Origin: Bacteroidaceae bacterium
GTDB taxonomy: Bacteria > Bacteroidota > Bacteroidia > Bacteroidales > Bacteroidaceae
Direction of reading: 5' to 3'
NCBI GenBank assembly: GCA_017503645.1
Contig: JAFVSR010000034.1
Span: forward strand, 1 to 56,531
Length of the DNA: 56,531 nt
In this document: positions 43,606 through 52,289 of the stretch, piece after piece
Layout: every line of letters starts with the position of its first letter
Position numbering within the stretch: position 1 is the stretch's first letter
The notes under the pieces: generated by a model
What the model was told of the DNA's origin: nothing
The model's database searches: none
Seen by the model: only the letters and a program-made list of their open reading frames with translations
Program-made: the position numbers and the translations under genes

Positions 43606-44274
43606 CTATTTATCATACTCCACCTTCCAGATGTTCTTCATATTCTTTAGTATTGCTTTTTGGCGTTGAAGCATATATTTCGAAGGTTTCTTGGAACTGA
43701 AACGGCGGGGGTTGGGCAGGGTGGCGGCTATGAGGGCGCATTGTGCGCGGGTGAGCTTTGCGGGGGTGGTTTTGAAATGGTGCTTAGCCACTGCGGCGGC
43801 GCCATAGATGCCGTTGCCCATCTCTATGCAGTTGAGGTACACCTCCATTATGCGCTCCTTGCCCCATATTAGTTCTATGAGCACGGTGAAGTAGGCCTCC
43901 AATCCTTTGCGCAGCCAGGAGCGGCCGTTCCACAAGAATACGTTCTTGGCTGTCTGTTGGCTTATGGTGCTTGCTCCGCGCAGTTTCTTTCCCTTTTCGG
44001 CCTCCTCGCGTGCTATCTTTATCTGCTCGAAGTCGAACCCGTTGTGGGTGGTGAAGAGGTTGTCCTCCGATGCCACCACGGCGAGTGCAAGGTCGGGGGT
44101 GATTTCCTTCAGCGGTCTCCAGTAGTAGTGTATGGGGGCGTTGTCGCTGCTTTGGCGCTCCAGCATAAGCGGTGTGACGGGTGGTGGCACAAACTTGTAC
44201 AAAACAACTATTGCTATGCTTGCAACAAAGAGTGCAAGCATAGCAATACCTATTATTTTGAGCAAGCGTTTCAC
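43606..44274 (-). CDS. mtgA: Monofunctional biosynthetic peptidoglycan glycosyltransferase
   Basis: 222 residues starting with GTG at 44274. One N-terminal transmembrane helix ([20 protein letters not shown]) precedes the GT51 domain: [16 protein letters not shown] with the catalytic glutamate, [16 protein letters not shown], and [20 protein letters not shown]. It polymerises lipid II into glycan strands at the inner membrane. The GTG follows the TAA of the DUF4919 gene with no gap, indicating coupling. Confidence 0.94.
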   Translation of the reverse strand: MKRLLKIIGIAMLALFVASIAIVVLYKFVPPPVTPLMLERQSSDNAPIHYYWRPLKEITPDLALAVVASEDNLFTTHNGFDFEQIKIAREEAEKGKKLRGASTISQQTAKNVFLWNGRSWLRKGLEAYFTVLIELIWGKERIMEVYLNCIEMGNGIYGAAAVAKHHFKTTPAKLTRAQCALIAATLPNPRRFSSKKPSKYMLQRQKAILKNMKNIWKVEYDK

Positions 44275-44937
44275 TTACTTTATGCTTTTGGCTGTGTGCG
44301 AGAGGTAGCGGCTCACATCGATATATACGCGGCGCGATGTGAATTTCTCGGTGGGTTCAACGGTGATGATGTTGCACAGTGTTTGTGTGTCGAGGTTGCG
44401 CGAAACCACCTTCTCGATATCTAATTTGCCATAGAGTATGTGGTCCTGGTCGTCGGGGCTTATCACGCGGAACGGGGTGCTGCTGCTTTTGCCGTCGCCC
44501 ATTGTGGTAATCATATCCAGGATGCCGAGGTATTTTTTAAGGTATGAATTTGTCTCTTCCTGGGGCTTTATAAGCTCCTCCGATGCACGCCAGGCATAGA
44601 ACAGGGCATTGAGGCTCACGGGGTTGTACTCGAGAATCTTTTTTGCCGTTTCGTATTGCTCAAGCAACTTGCCCTCGGCTGCGTAGCTCTTGAGCGCCTC
44701 CTCGTTCTTGTCGTTGCCGCCGTTGTAGGCAGGGAGGAACGACTGGCCGTAATATACAAGTGCATAATCGTCCACGCGTATATAGGGGTCGTCGTTCAAA
44801 TAGACATTAAGGATATCGTTGTAGTACTGTTTCTCGTTCTCCACAATATCTTTTATTGTCTTGTAGTCGAGCTGTGCCTGTGCACTTGCAAATAGGGTGG
44901 CTACAAGCAGTGCCGCCATTGTTACAATCTTTCTCAT
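44275..44937 (-). CDS. DUF4919 exported protein
   Basis: 220 residues with a signal peptide (IVTMAALLVATLFASAQAQ). The mature part is helical, TPR-like in spacing: DYKTIKDIVENEKQYYNDI, DDYALVYYGQSFLPAYNG, EYNPVSLNALFYAW. Full-length similarity to the Bacteroidota DUF4919 family; function unknown. It lies between the GH13 gene (12-base gap) and mtgA (adjacent), so periplasmic envelope work is plausible. Confidence 0.85.
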   Translation of the reverse strand: MRKIVTMAALLVATLFASAQAQLDYKTIKDIVENEKQYYNDILNVYLNDDPYIRVDDYALVYYGQSFLPAYNGGNDKNEEALKSYAAEGKLLEQYETAKKILEYNPVSLNALFYAWRASEELIKPQEETNSYLKKYLGILDMITTMGDGKSSSTPFRVISPDDQDHILYGKLDIEKVVSRNLDTQTLCNIITVEPTEKFTSRRVYIDVSRYLSHTAKSIK

Positions 44938-44949
44938 TATCGTAAAAGG

Positions 44950-46635
44950 TTATTTGTTCATCTTTATAATAACACCGCTGTTGGCAGGAACGTTTACCGA
45001 AATCTTTTCGGCCGAGTTGAGCACGATGCTCATCTTCTCGCCTGTGAGCAGTTCGGTGGCTTTTACCGTGTTGCTGCTGCTCGAGAGACCAAAGTATGCG
45101 TATGCCTCTTCGGGTATTGTCACACGGCAGTCGCGTGCCGTGTCGCTGAAGTTGGTTACAATGAGCAACAGCTCGTTTTCGCTGCCGCGCAGGAAGGAGT
45201 AGATGTGGTTGCTGTCGTATGTGTCGCTCCAGGGGTTGGCATACTGCAGGTCGTAGAACTCGCCTTGCTGCAACGCCTCGCTGCTGTTGCATAGCTTAAG
45301 CAGTTTGGCATAAAAGGCCTGCAACTCCTTCTCCTCTGCGGTGAGCAGGGTAGTGTCGTAATTGCCATCGCCCTTCCATCGGCGCAGGGTATCCACGCTC
45401 CAATAGTCGAATATGGTGGTGCGGCCATCGACACCGCTGTAGCCCTCTTTGTCCATTCCGCGCTCGCCAAGCTCCTGGCCCGCATACAGCATAAAGGGCT
45501 GCTTGCCTATGGCCACCGAAACAATGAGCGCTGCAAGGGCACGCTCGGCCTTTGTGGCAAAGAAATCCGATGCTATGCGCTGTTCGTCGTGGTTCTCCAA
45601 GAATGTGAGCATATTGCCGCGTATGTCGGCTGTCTGCTGCAGGGCGTATGTGATGTTGCTTGCCGATGTCTGCCCGCTCATAACCGCTTTGAGCATATCG
45701 TAGAGGCCCACTTTGTCGTAAAGATAGTCGAAACAGCCATCTTTTATGAAGGTGCGGTAGATGTGGGGCTGGTATATCTCGCCTATGAAAATCATTTCGG
45801 GGTACTCGGCCTTTATTTTGGGGAGTGCCCACTGCCAGAATTCCACGGGAGTCATCTCAATCATATCGCAACGGAAGCCATCCACCCCCTGTGCTGCCCA
45901 GTATTGAAGAATCTTGAGCATCTTCACCCAGGTGTTGGGCACGGGTGAGAACTGGCGGTTGCCGCTGCGGTAGTCTATTCCGTAGTTTAGCTTCACGGTG
46001 TCGTACCAGTCGTTGCGCGAGGGGCTGCCAAAGCAGTCGTTGCCGGTGGCACGAAGGGGGTTCTCGCTGTAGGGCTCGGGGGCGCCGTCCTGTGCATCGA
46101 TGTTGCAGCCATAGGATTGCTCGCCTAAATAATAGAAATTGTTGTGCCCCATAAAGAAGGCTCCCTTGTCGTCGAACTCGCCAAAGTCGTATGTGCCGGC
46201 GGGGCGGTTGTCGCTCTTGTAGTGGCGTGCCACGTGGTTGGGTATGAAGTCCATAATAACCTTCATCCCTGCCTTGTGTGTGCGGACAACAAGGTCGCGG
46301 AACTCCTCGCGGCGTTTCTCCACGTTTACAGCAAGGTCGGGGTCGCAGTCGTAGTAGTCCTTGATTGCGTATGGCGAGCCGGCCTCGCCCTTCACTGTGG
46401 CGGGGTGGGTGCTCTCGATGCCATATTTGCTGTAATCGCTGCGGGTGGTGTGTTCTATTATTCCGGTGTACCACACGTGGGTGACGCCCAACTCGCGTAT
46501 TGCGCGCAGCGCCTTTGTGGTGATGTCGTTGAATTTACCGCAACCGTTTTGCTCTATTGTGCCGCCCGCAACGCAGCCTGCGTTGCTGTTACCGAAAAGG
46601 CGGGGTAGTAACTGGTATATTATTATGCGTGACAT
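44950..46635 (-). CDS. GH13 alpha-amylase family glycoside hydrolase
   Basis: 561 residues without a signal peptide, so cytosolic. The (beta/alpha)8 barrel motifs are present: VIMDFIPNHVA, VDGFRCDMIE with the nucleophile Asp, IFIGEIYQP with the acid Glu, and LENHDEQRIA with the third Asp. It probably cleaves stored or imported alpha-glucans. Its start overlaps the fabD stop by 13 bases, an unusual pairing of starch and fatty-acid genes that could place amylase under the fabD promoter array. Confidence 0.93.
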   Translation of the reverse strand: MSRIIIYQLLPRLFGNSNAGCVAGGTIEQNGCGKFNDITTKALRAIRELGVTHVWYTGIIEHTTRSDYSKYGIESTHPATVKGEAGSPYAIKDYYDCDPDLAVNVEKRREEFRDLVVRTHKAGMKVIMDFIPNHVARHYKSDNRPAGTYDFGEFDDKGAFFMGHNNFYYLGEQSYGCNIDAQDGAPEPYSENPLRATGNDCFGSPSRNDWYDTVKLNYGIDYRSGNRQFSPVPNTWVKMLKILQYWAAQGVDGFRCDMIEMTPVEFWQWALPKIKAEYPEMIFIGEIYQPHIYRTFIKDGCFDYLYDKVGLYDMLKAVMSGQTSASNITYALQQTADIRGNMLTFLENHDEQRIASDFFATKAERALAALIVSVAIGKQPFMLYAGQELGERGMDKEGYSGVDGRTTIFDYWSVDTLRRWKGDGNYDTTLLTAEEKELQAFYAKLLKLCNSSEALQQGEFYDLQYANPWSDTYDSNHIYSFLRGSENELLLIVTNFSDTARDCRVTIPEEAYAYFGLSSSSNTVKATELLTGEKMSIVLNSAEKISVNVPANSGVIIKMNK

Positions 46636-47522
46636 AGTTCTATGTTTTCGGCACCTGTAGCAGGTGCAATTTTCTTAATCATTCCTTGTAATACAGCTCC
46701 GGGGCCACATTCAGTGAACGATGTGGCACCGTCGGCTATCATCTGCTGCACCGATGCTGTCCAGCGTACGGGCGATGTGAGTTGCGCAATGAGGTTCTGC
46801 TTAATCTCTTGGGGGCAGGTGTGGGGTTTTGCATCCACGTTCTGATATACGGGGCACTTGGGTGCGCTGAATGTGGTAGCAACGATTGCTGCCTCTAATT
46901 CCTCTTTAGCGGGCTGCATAAGGGGTGAGTGGAACGCTCCGCTCACGGCAAGGGGCAGTGCGCGCTTGGCGCCCGCAGCCTTCATTGCCTCGCAGGCCTT
47001 TGCAATGCCCTCGGCGTCGCCGCTGATTACCACCTGCCCCGGGCAGTTGTAGTTGGCGGCAACCACGGTGTGGCCGCTTGCGCTCACTTGGGCACAGATA
47101 CTCTCAACCTGTTCATCGGTGAGGGCAAGGATGGCTGCCATTGTCGATTTCTGCATTTCGCAAGCCTTTTGCATAGCGAGTGCGCGTTTATACACAAGTT
47201 TAAGGCCATCTTCGAATGATAGCGCTCCTGCGGCTGTGAGTGCCGAGAACTCGCCAAGCGAATGGCCTGCCACCATTTCGGGGGCGAACTCTTCGCCCAA
47301 AGCAAGCGCCGACACAACAGAGTGTATAAAAACGGCGGGTTGTGTCACCTTGGTCTGCTTCAGCTCCTCGTCGCTGCCCTCGAACATAATATCGGTGATT
47401 CTGAATCCTAAAATTTCGTTTGCTTTTTCAAAAAGCTCTTTTGCAACGGGATTGCAGTCGTACAGCTCCTTTCCCATTCCTGTGAATTGCGCTCCCTGTC
47501 CGGGAAATACAAATGCTTTCAT
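46623..47522 (-). CDS. fabD: Malonyl-CoA:ACP transacylase
   Basis: 299 residues: FPGQGAQFTGMGKELYD at the N-terminus, the catalytic serine in VAGHSLGEFSALTAAGAL, the active-site histidine in AVSGAFHSPLMQPA, and SFTECGPGAVLQGMIKK near the end. It loads malonyl groups onto ACP for fatty-acid elongation. It is the first gene of the run fabD, GH13, DUF4919, mtgA. Thirty-one bases upstream begins a tandem array whose nearest unit supplies a perfect -7 box. Confidence 0.96.
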   Translation of the reverse strand: MKAFVFPGQGAQFTGMGKELYDCNPVAKELFEKANEILGFRITDIMFEGSDEELKQTKVTQPAVFIHSVVSALALGEEFAPEMVAGHSLGEFSALTAAGALSFEDGLKLVYKRALAMQKACEMQKSTMAAILALTDEQVESICAQVSASGHTVVAANYNCPGQVVISGDAEGIAKACEAMKAAGAKRALPLAVSGAFHSPLMQPAKEELEAAIVATTFSAPKCPVYQNVDAKPHTCPQEIKQNLIAQLTSPVRWTASVQQMIADGATSFTECGPGAVLQGMIKKIAPATGAENIELCHA

Positions 47523-47553
47523 ATTATATAATAATTCTTTTCATTGTTTATGG

Positions 47554-48057
47554 TGCAAAGATAGTGCCAACGAGCAAATAGCAAAGTTTACTTTGGCTAT
47601 TTACTGCGAGTGCAGCCTATTTTCGCAGTCGCAGTTTTGCAAAGATAGTGCCAACGAGCAAATAGCAAAGTTTACTTTGGCTATTTACCGCGAGTGCAGC
47701 CTATTTTCGCAGTCGCAGTTTTGCAAAGATAGTGCCAACGAGCAAATAGCAAAGTTTACTTTGGCTATTTACCGCGAGTGCAGCCTATTTTCGCAGTCGT
47801 TGTTTTGCAAAGATAGTGCCAACGAGCAAATAGCAAAGTTTACTTTGGCTATTTACCGCGAGTGCAGCCTATTTTCGCGGTCGCAGTTTTGCAAAGATAG
47901 TGCCAACGAGCAAATAGCAAAGTTTACTTTGGCTATTTACTGCGAGTGCAGCCTATTTTCGCAGTCGTTGTTTTGCAAAGATAGTGCCAACGAGCAAATA
48001 GCAAAGTTTACTTTAGCTATTTACCGCGAGTGCAGCCTATTTTCGCAGTCGTAGACT
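47554..48057. repeat. Six tandem 84-bp repeats, each with a minus-strand promoter toward fabD
   Basis: Units begin at 47554, 47638, 47722, 47806, 47890 and 47974, exactly 84 bases apart, nearly identical, and a seventh truncated start (TGCAAAGATA) follows at 48058. On the minus strand every unit reads TTTGCTATTTG...GGCACTATCTTTGCA, a good -33/-7 pair, and each contains the imperfect palindrome AAATAGCAAAG-TTTA-CTTTGGCTATTT. The unit nearest fabD puts the -7 box at 47563-47556, about 35 bases before the ATG. As 84 is divisible by 3, a meaningless long plus-strand frame crosses the array. Confidence 0.92.
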
Positions 48058-48203
48058 GCAAAGATACTAATAATATATATTATAGTGGGCTCTTTTTAGC
48101 GTTTTTTAGCAATCAACGCCTGTTTGTTTCGATTTATCGGTAATTTCTATAGCTGCAATAGAAAAAAATGAATACAATAAATGCAAAAAGAATGAAAAGA
48201 GTG

Positions 48204-48211
48204 TTATTTTT
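48204..48211 (+). promoter_or_regulatory. Likely -7 box of the DASS transporter gene
   Basis: TATTTTTG within GTGTTATTTTTGCAAAATAG, about 100 bases upstream of the ATG at 48309. The gap 48070-48308 shows nothing else recognisable. Confidence 0.4.
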
Positions 48212-48308
48212 GCAAAATAGTTTGTGGAAACACTTGCCTGTTTTTTGGAGGCACAGGCCCTGCGGCTTTTGTGATGAAAATTATTAACTAATCAAATAAT
48301 TATAATTT

Positions 48309-49805
48309 ATGTTTAAAAATTTTCAGGGATTTAACGTCTTGGAGAAAATCCAGAAAGATAAATCCCATAAAAGAGAAAGAAAGTTGCCTCTGGCAACGCT
48401 GAAGCTCATTCTCATCGTAGCAGTTACAATGGTGGTGGCGTTGATACCCACCGAAACCTACCACGAGATTGGGCTCGAGGGCCTCACAGTTATTCACAAG
48501 CGTATTATTGCTTTGTTCGTGTTTGCCGCTCTTATGTGGCTCACCGAAACAATGCCTTCGTGGGTGACATCTATGATTGTGGTTACAATTATGTTGTTCA
48601 CCGTCTCCACGAGTACGTTCAGTTTCTTGCGCCCCGAGGATACATCGGGCCTTGTTCCCTTCAAGAGCATCTTCGCCTGTTTCTCGAACCCCACCATTAT
48701 GCTCTTCATCGGTGGATTCGTGCTTGCGATTGGTCTCACTAAAGTGAAACTCGATGTGGCGCTTGCCCGTGTATTGTTGAAACCCTTTGGTACAAGGTCC
48801 GAGGTTGTGCTTCTTGGTTTTATGCTCGTTACAGCCATCTTCTCGGCATTTGTGAGCAATACCGCAACAGCAGCTATGATGCTTGCATTCCTCACCCCCG
48901 TATTGCGCTCACTTCCTGCCGATGGTAAGGGCCGCATTGCTCTTGCGCTGGCTATTCCCGTGGGTGCCAACCTTGGCGGTATGATGACCCCCATTGGTAC
49001 ACCTCCCAATATGATTGCGCTCGACTATCTTGCATCGCAGGGTATGGGCATCAGTTTTGTGGATTGGACCATAAAGATGGCTCCCTTTGTTATTCTGCTC
49101 CTTTTCCTTGCCTGGGTGTTGTTGCGCGTTCTCTTCCCTTTCAAGCAGAAGAATATCAAGATTGAGATTGAGGGCGAAATTAAGTGGAATTACCAGACCT
49201 GGTCGGTAGTAATAGCATTTGCTCTCACAATATTTATGTGGATGTTCGGTACCGATATGTGGGGTATTGATACAAACGTGGTAGCGATGATTCCTATTGC
49301 CATATTCTGTGCAACAGGCGTTCTCACACGTCGCGACCTCGAGGAAATCAACTGGAGCGTGCTGTGGATGGTAGCCGGTGGTTTTGCCCTCGGTGTAGCG
49401 CTCAACTATGGTGGCGATGCTTCGTTGAGCAGCCTCATTGTTAAGTCGGTTCCCTTCGACAACTTCTCGCCCATTATGGTTATGATTCTTGCCGGTGTCA
49501 TCTGCTTCGGCTTCTCTAACTTCATTTCGCACTCTGCGGCAACATCGTTGTTGGTGCCCGTGCTTGGTGTGGTAGCAAGCGGTCTTGGCAGCGCACTCGA
49601 CGGCGTTGGCGGTCCTCAGGCTATGTTGGTGGGTATTGCCATTGCATCGTCGGTGTCTATGATTCTCCCCATCAGTACACCTCCCAATGCCATTGCTCAC
49701 TCAACCGGTTTCATAGAGCAGAAGGATATGATGAAGGTGGGTATAACCATTGGTCTCCTTGGCCTTGTACTTGGTTACGGTATGCTCATTTTCATAGGCT
49801 TCTAA
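48309..49805 (+). CDS. DASS family sodium-coupled anion (dicarboxylate/phosphate/sulfate) symporter
   Basis: 498 residues with about eleven to twelve hydrophobic segments. The two SNT-type sodium/anion motifs are present: SAFVSNTATAAMMLAF in the first half and FSNFISHSAATSLLVPVLG in the second; IPVGANLGGMMTPIGTPPNM and ILPISTPPNAIAHSTG are the paired re-entrant loops. It probably imports C4-dicarboxylates or a similar anion with sodium. A strong hairpin follows, then a divergently unrelated LysR gene. Confidence 0.9.
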   Translation: MFKNFQGFNVLEKIQKDKSHKRERKLPLATLKLILIVAVTMVVALIPTETYHEIGLEGLTVIHKRIIALFVFAALMWLTETMPSWVTSMIVVTIMLFTVSTSTFSFLRPEDTSGLVPFKSIFACFSNPTIMLFIGGFVLAIGLTKVKLDVALARVLLKPFGTRSEVVLLGFMLVTAIFSAFVSNTATAAMMLAFLTPVLRSLPADGKGRIALALAIPVGANLGGMMTPIGTPPNMIALDYLASQGMGISFVDWTIKMAPFVILLLFLAWVLLRVLFPFKQKNIKIEIEGEIKWNYQTWSVVIAFALTIFMWMFGTDMWGIDTNVVAMIPIAIFCATGVLTRRDLEEINWSVLWMVAGGFALGVALNYGGDASLSSLIVKSVPFDNFSPIMVMILAGVICFGFSNFISHSAATSLLVPVLGVVASGLGSALDGVGGPQAMLVGIAIASSVSMILPISTPPNAIAHSTGFIEQKDMMKVGITIGLLGLVLGYGMLIFIGF

Positions 49806-49854
49806 GTAGCTGTTTAGTTGCATAAAGAACAAGATTTATTCTTAAATAACGGCT

Positions 49855-49907
49855 CCGGCCTGCAAAACGGTTAAATTTTTGAACAACTTAACCGTTTTGT
49901 GGGCCGG
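49855..49907. terminator. Hairpin terminator after the DASS gene
   Basis: Stem CAAAACGGTTAA / TTAACCGTTTTG with outer arms CCGGCC / GGCCGG, between two plus-strand genes. Confidence 0.7.
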
Positions 49908-49913
49908 ATTTCT

Positions 49914-49921
49914 TATCTTCG
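49914..49921 (+). promoter_or_regulatory. Likely -7 box of the LysR gene
   Basis: TATCTTCG, 24 bases before the ATG at 49945. Confidence 0.4.
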
Positions 49922-49944
49922 CGTGTGTCAATGAAAAGAGCATA

Positions 49945-50847
49945 ATGGAACTACGACAACTGAAATATTTTGTAAAGAGCGCCGAGTATCTCAACTTTTC
50001 CGAGGCGGCAAAACATTTGTTCATCACGCAGAGCACGCTGTCGCAGCAGATTAAGCAATTGGAATGTGAGCTTGGGTTTACACTCTTTCTGCGCAACAGC
50101 CGTCATATATCGCTCACCGAGGCGGGCGAAGAGTTCCTCCCCTTTGCACAGCGCACAATACAGGATGCCGAGGATAGTGTGCAACGCCTCAACGACCTGC
50201 AAAACGTAAAGACAGGCACACTGCGTGTGGGTGTCACGTACAGCTTGAGCACGGTGCTCACCGAGGGGCTTATGCGTTTTATGCACGAGTACCCAGGAAT
50301 AAAATTGGAGATTTGTTATAAGACTATGGCCGAACTGCTTGAGTTGCTGCACGCGCGCAAACTCGATTTCGTGCTCTCTTACAAGCCGCTTAAGGACTCT
50401 ACCGAGATAGAGGCTATGCCTCTGTTCGATAACACCCTTGCCGTGGTGGTGGATAACGAACACCCGCTTGCCCGTTGCTCAAAGGTGACTCTCGATGCAT
50501 TGCAAAACTGTAATTTGGTGCTGCCGTCGGTGGGCCTGCAGGCACGCAGTATGCTCGACAGGCTTATGGAGGGTAAGGATTTTGCGCTATCCTCCAAACT
50601 TGAACTCAACGAAACAAACATATTGTTGCAGGTGGTGGCCACGGGCAACTATGCCACAATCCTTTCCACGTCGGCAGTGTTTGGCAACACGCGCTTCAAG
50701 GCAGTTCCCATAGATGAGCCGGGCAATGTGATGCAGGCATCGCTGCTGAGCCTGCGTGGCGCATACCAGAAGGCTTCGGCACGCGAGTTTATAAAAATAT
50801 TACTCGACACCGAGGCTGTTAAACGCCGCTTGATGAATTGTCTTTGA
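49945..50847 (+). CDS. LysR family transcriptional regulator
   Basis: 300 residues from the ATG at 49945, giving the typical start MELRQLKYFVKSAEYLNFSE; the frame is open upstream to 49879 but that part overlaps the terminator. HTH: AKHLFITQSTLSQQIKQLE. The C-terminal effector domain begins GTLRVGVTYSLSTVLTEGLM. It binds a small co-inducer and regulates nearby or distant genes. The thioesterase gene begins 26 bases downstream on the same strand, so they are probably co-transcribed; the DASS gene upstream is another candidate target. Confidence 0.93.
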   Translation: MELRQLKYFVKSAEYLNFSEAAKHLFITQSTLSQQIKQLECELGFTLFLRNSRHISLTEAGEEFLPFAQRTIQDAEDSVQRLNDLQNVKTGTLRVGVTYSLSTVLTEGLMRFMHEYPGIKLEICYKTMAELLELLHARKLDFVLSYKPLKDSTEIEAMPLFDNTLAVVVDNEHPLARCSKVTLDALQNCNLVLPSVGLQARSMLDRLMEGKDFALSSKLELNETNILLQVVATGNYATILSTSAVFGNTRFKAVPIDEPGNVMQASLLSLRGAYQKASAREFIKILLDTEAVKRRLMNCL

Positions 50848-50873
50848 TAATTGTAATACCTAAAAATATAATT

Positions 50874-51620
50874 ATGGTTGAAAAATATAATGCAATAAAA
50901 CGAATACCGAGTTTCGATGTGGATTCCTCATCTACAATGAAGGCTACGTCGTTCCTAAACTATGCACAAGAGGCTGCAAACATACACGCCGATTACCTGG
51001 GTGTGGGGTACGACTCTATGCAGGTTACCCGCAAGGCTTGGGTGCTTGCCCGTATGCACGTTCAATTTCACCGCCTGCCCAAGTGGAGGGAGAATGTGTG
51101 TATGCAGTCGTGGCATAAAGGAGCAGTGGGCTTCCAATATCTGCGTGATTTTGAAATGTTCGACAAGGAGTGCAACGAAAAACTTGTTTCGGCAACCACA
51201 TCGTGGCTTGTTATTGACATAGATACACGCAGGCTTGCAAAATATTCCGAACTTGCCGAGGATGAGGGCAAATGCATAACCGACAATGCCATAGCCGAAC
51301 CTGCTCCCAAGATTACAATGCCCCGTGGTGTGGAGCCTGTTCACGTAGTGAGCCACAAGGTAGATTATTCCGACCTCGATATGATAGGTCACGTGAACAA
51401 TGTGAAATATACCGAGTGGGCAATGAACGCAGTGGAGCTCGATGTCACCACTTCGCGTCACCTCAAGGAACTTGTGATAAATTTCAACAATGAGGTAAAG
51501 GCCGGCGACACGGTGGAGATTTTCCGTCACTGCGACGCGGCCGAGGATGGCTCGCTTGTATATTACATAGAGGGGCGCGTGGCCGACAAATCCTCGTTTG
51601 TGGAGAAGTTGGTGTTTTAA
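50874..51620 (+). CDS. Acyl-ACP thioesterase, FatA/FatB-like
   Basis: 248 residues from the ATG at 50874. Two hotdog folds: the first with SFLNYAQEAANIHADYLG and KAWVLARMHVQFHRLP, the second with HKVDYSDLDMIGHVNNVKY, where Asp and His-Asn are the catalytic residues of the plant FatA/FatB type. It hydrolyses acyl-ACP to free fatty acids, ending chain elongation. Co-transcription with the LysR gene is likely. Confidence 0.9.
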   Translation: MVEKYNAIKRIPSFDVDSSSTMKATSFLNYAQEAANIHADYLGVGYDSMQVTRKAWVLARMHVQFHRLPKWRENVCMQSWHKGAVGFQYLRDFEMFDKECNEKLVSATTSWLVIDIDTRRLAKYSELAEDEGKCITDNAIAEPAPKITMPRGVEPVHVVSHKVDYSDLDMIGHVNNVKYTEWAMNAVELDVTTSRHLKELVINFNNEVKAGDTVEIFRHCDAAEDGSLVYYIEGRVADKSSFVEKLVF

Positions 51621-51644
51621 TATATGAATAACAAAACAAGTTTT

Positions 51645-51740
51645 GTTATCGGCGAGCTTTGCAGTGAACGTCGCAGGAAGCATCCCTGAATGTGATGCCC
51701 TGCGGTGCACGAAAAGCAAAGCGAGCCAATGCAGGTAATA
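51645..51740. repeat. Structured intergenic repeat-like segment
   Basis: Contains opposed GGCGAGCTTTGC and GCAAAGCGAGCC arms and inner GCAGGAAGCAT / CCTGCGGTGC pairs, so it can fold on itself. I associate this kind of sequence with Bacteroidales intergenic repeats; only one copy lies in the window. Confidence 0.35.
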
Positions 51741-51742
51741 CC

Positions 51743-51778
51743 AAAAAATAACCGAGGCGCGCCTCGGTTATTTTTTTG
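51743..51778. terminator. Bidirectional terminator
   Basis: Perfect palindrome AATAACCGAGGC|GCCTCGGTTATT with A- and T-tracts on either side, between the thioesterase and the convergent DUF1573 gene. Confidence 0.85.
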
Positions 51779-52210
51779 CTATTTAATTTCCACTATTTCT
51801 TCTACTTCCGGAATCTCCACCACCTTGGCGGGTAGCATCTTGCCAAAAATCTTGAGCCTTACAATCTCGTCGGTGGCATTGCTGTGCACCGGTATGCTCT
51901 TGCGCACATAGCCCGGCGACTTGTTTGTGCCGTTGTAGGTTATGAAGATGGTGTCGTTGCCGCCCGGTGCCACGGGCGATGTGGGGAAACGCACATTTGT
52001 GCATCCGCAAGTGGGTATCACGCGGTGTATGTAGAGCGGAGCCTCACCTGTGTTTTTATATACAAAGGCGCACTCTATTACGGCCGAATCGGCCTCGAAG
52101 GTGCCCATATTTATCTCGGTGGTTTCAAATTCTATTTCGGCTCTCTTTTTTTGCGCCATAACAGCAGTGCTCATAGTTATGGCAAGTATGATAAAAAGTA
52201 TGTTTCTCAT
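51779..52210 (-). CDS. DUF1573 exported protein
   Basis: 143 residues with a signal peptide (NILFIILAITMSTAVMAQ). One immunoglobulin-like DUF1573 domain: INMGTFEADSAVIECAFVYK, TGEAPLYIHRVIPTCGCTNV, and GNDTIFITYNGTNKSPGYVR. Its role is unknown; such domains are thought to aid periplasmic or surface assembly. Single gene. Confidence 0.9.
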   Translation of the reverse strand: MRNILFIILAITMSTAVMAQKKRAEIEFETTEINMGTFEADSAVIECAFVYKNTGEAPLYIHRVIPTCGCTNVRFPTSPVAPGGNDTIFITYNGTNKSPGYVRKSIPVHSNATDEIVRLKIFGKMLPAKVVEIPEVEEIVEIK

Positions 52211-52289
52211 ATAACTTTTTCCTAATGGGATGTTTTTCCTCTTGCAAAGGTATTTTAATTTTTCCGTTTGCAGCCCCTTTATACTTTTT

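Noticed and set aside
43414-43650. 78-codon plus-strand frame behind the BspA gene
   Set aside because: Runs through an interspersed repeat, a MITE relic and the terminator hairpin, so it is unlikely to be a gene.
47053-48054. Long plus-strand reading frame with six 28-residue repeats
   Set aside because: Antisense to fabD in its first half and made of the 84-bp DNA repeat in the second; the repeat period is a multiple of three, so an open frame arises without selection.
47554-48057. CRISPR array
   Set aside because: The 84-bp units are identical throughout, without variable spacers, and no cas genes are nearby.
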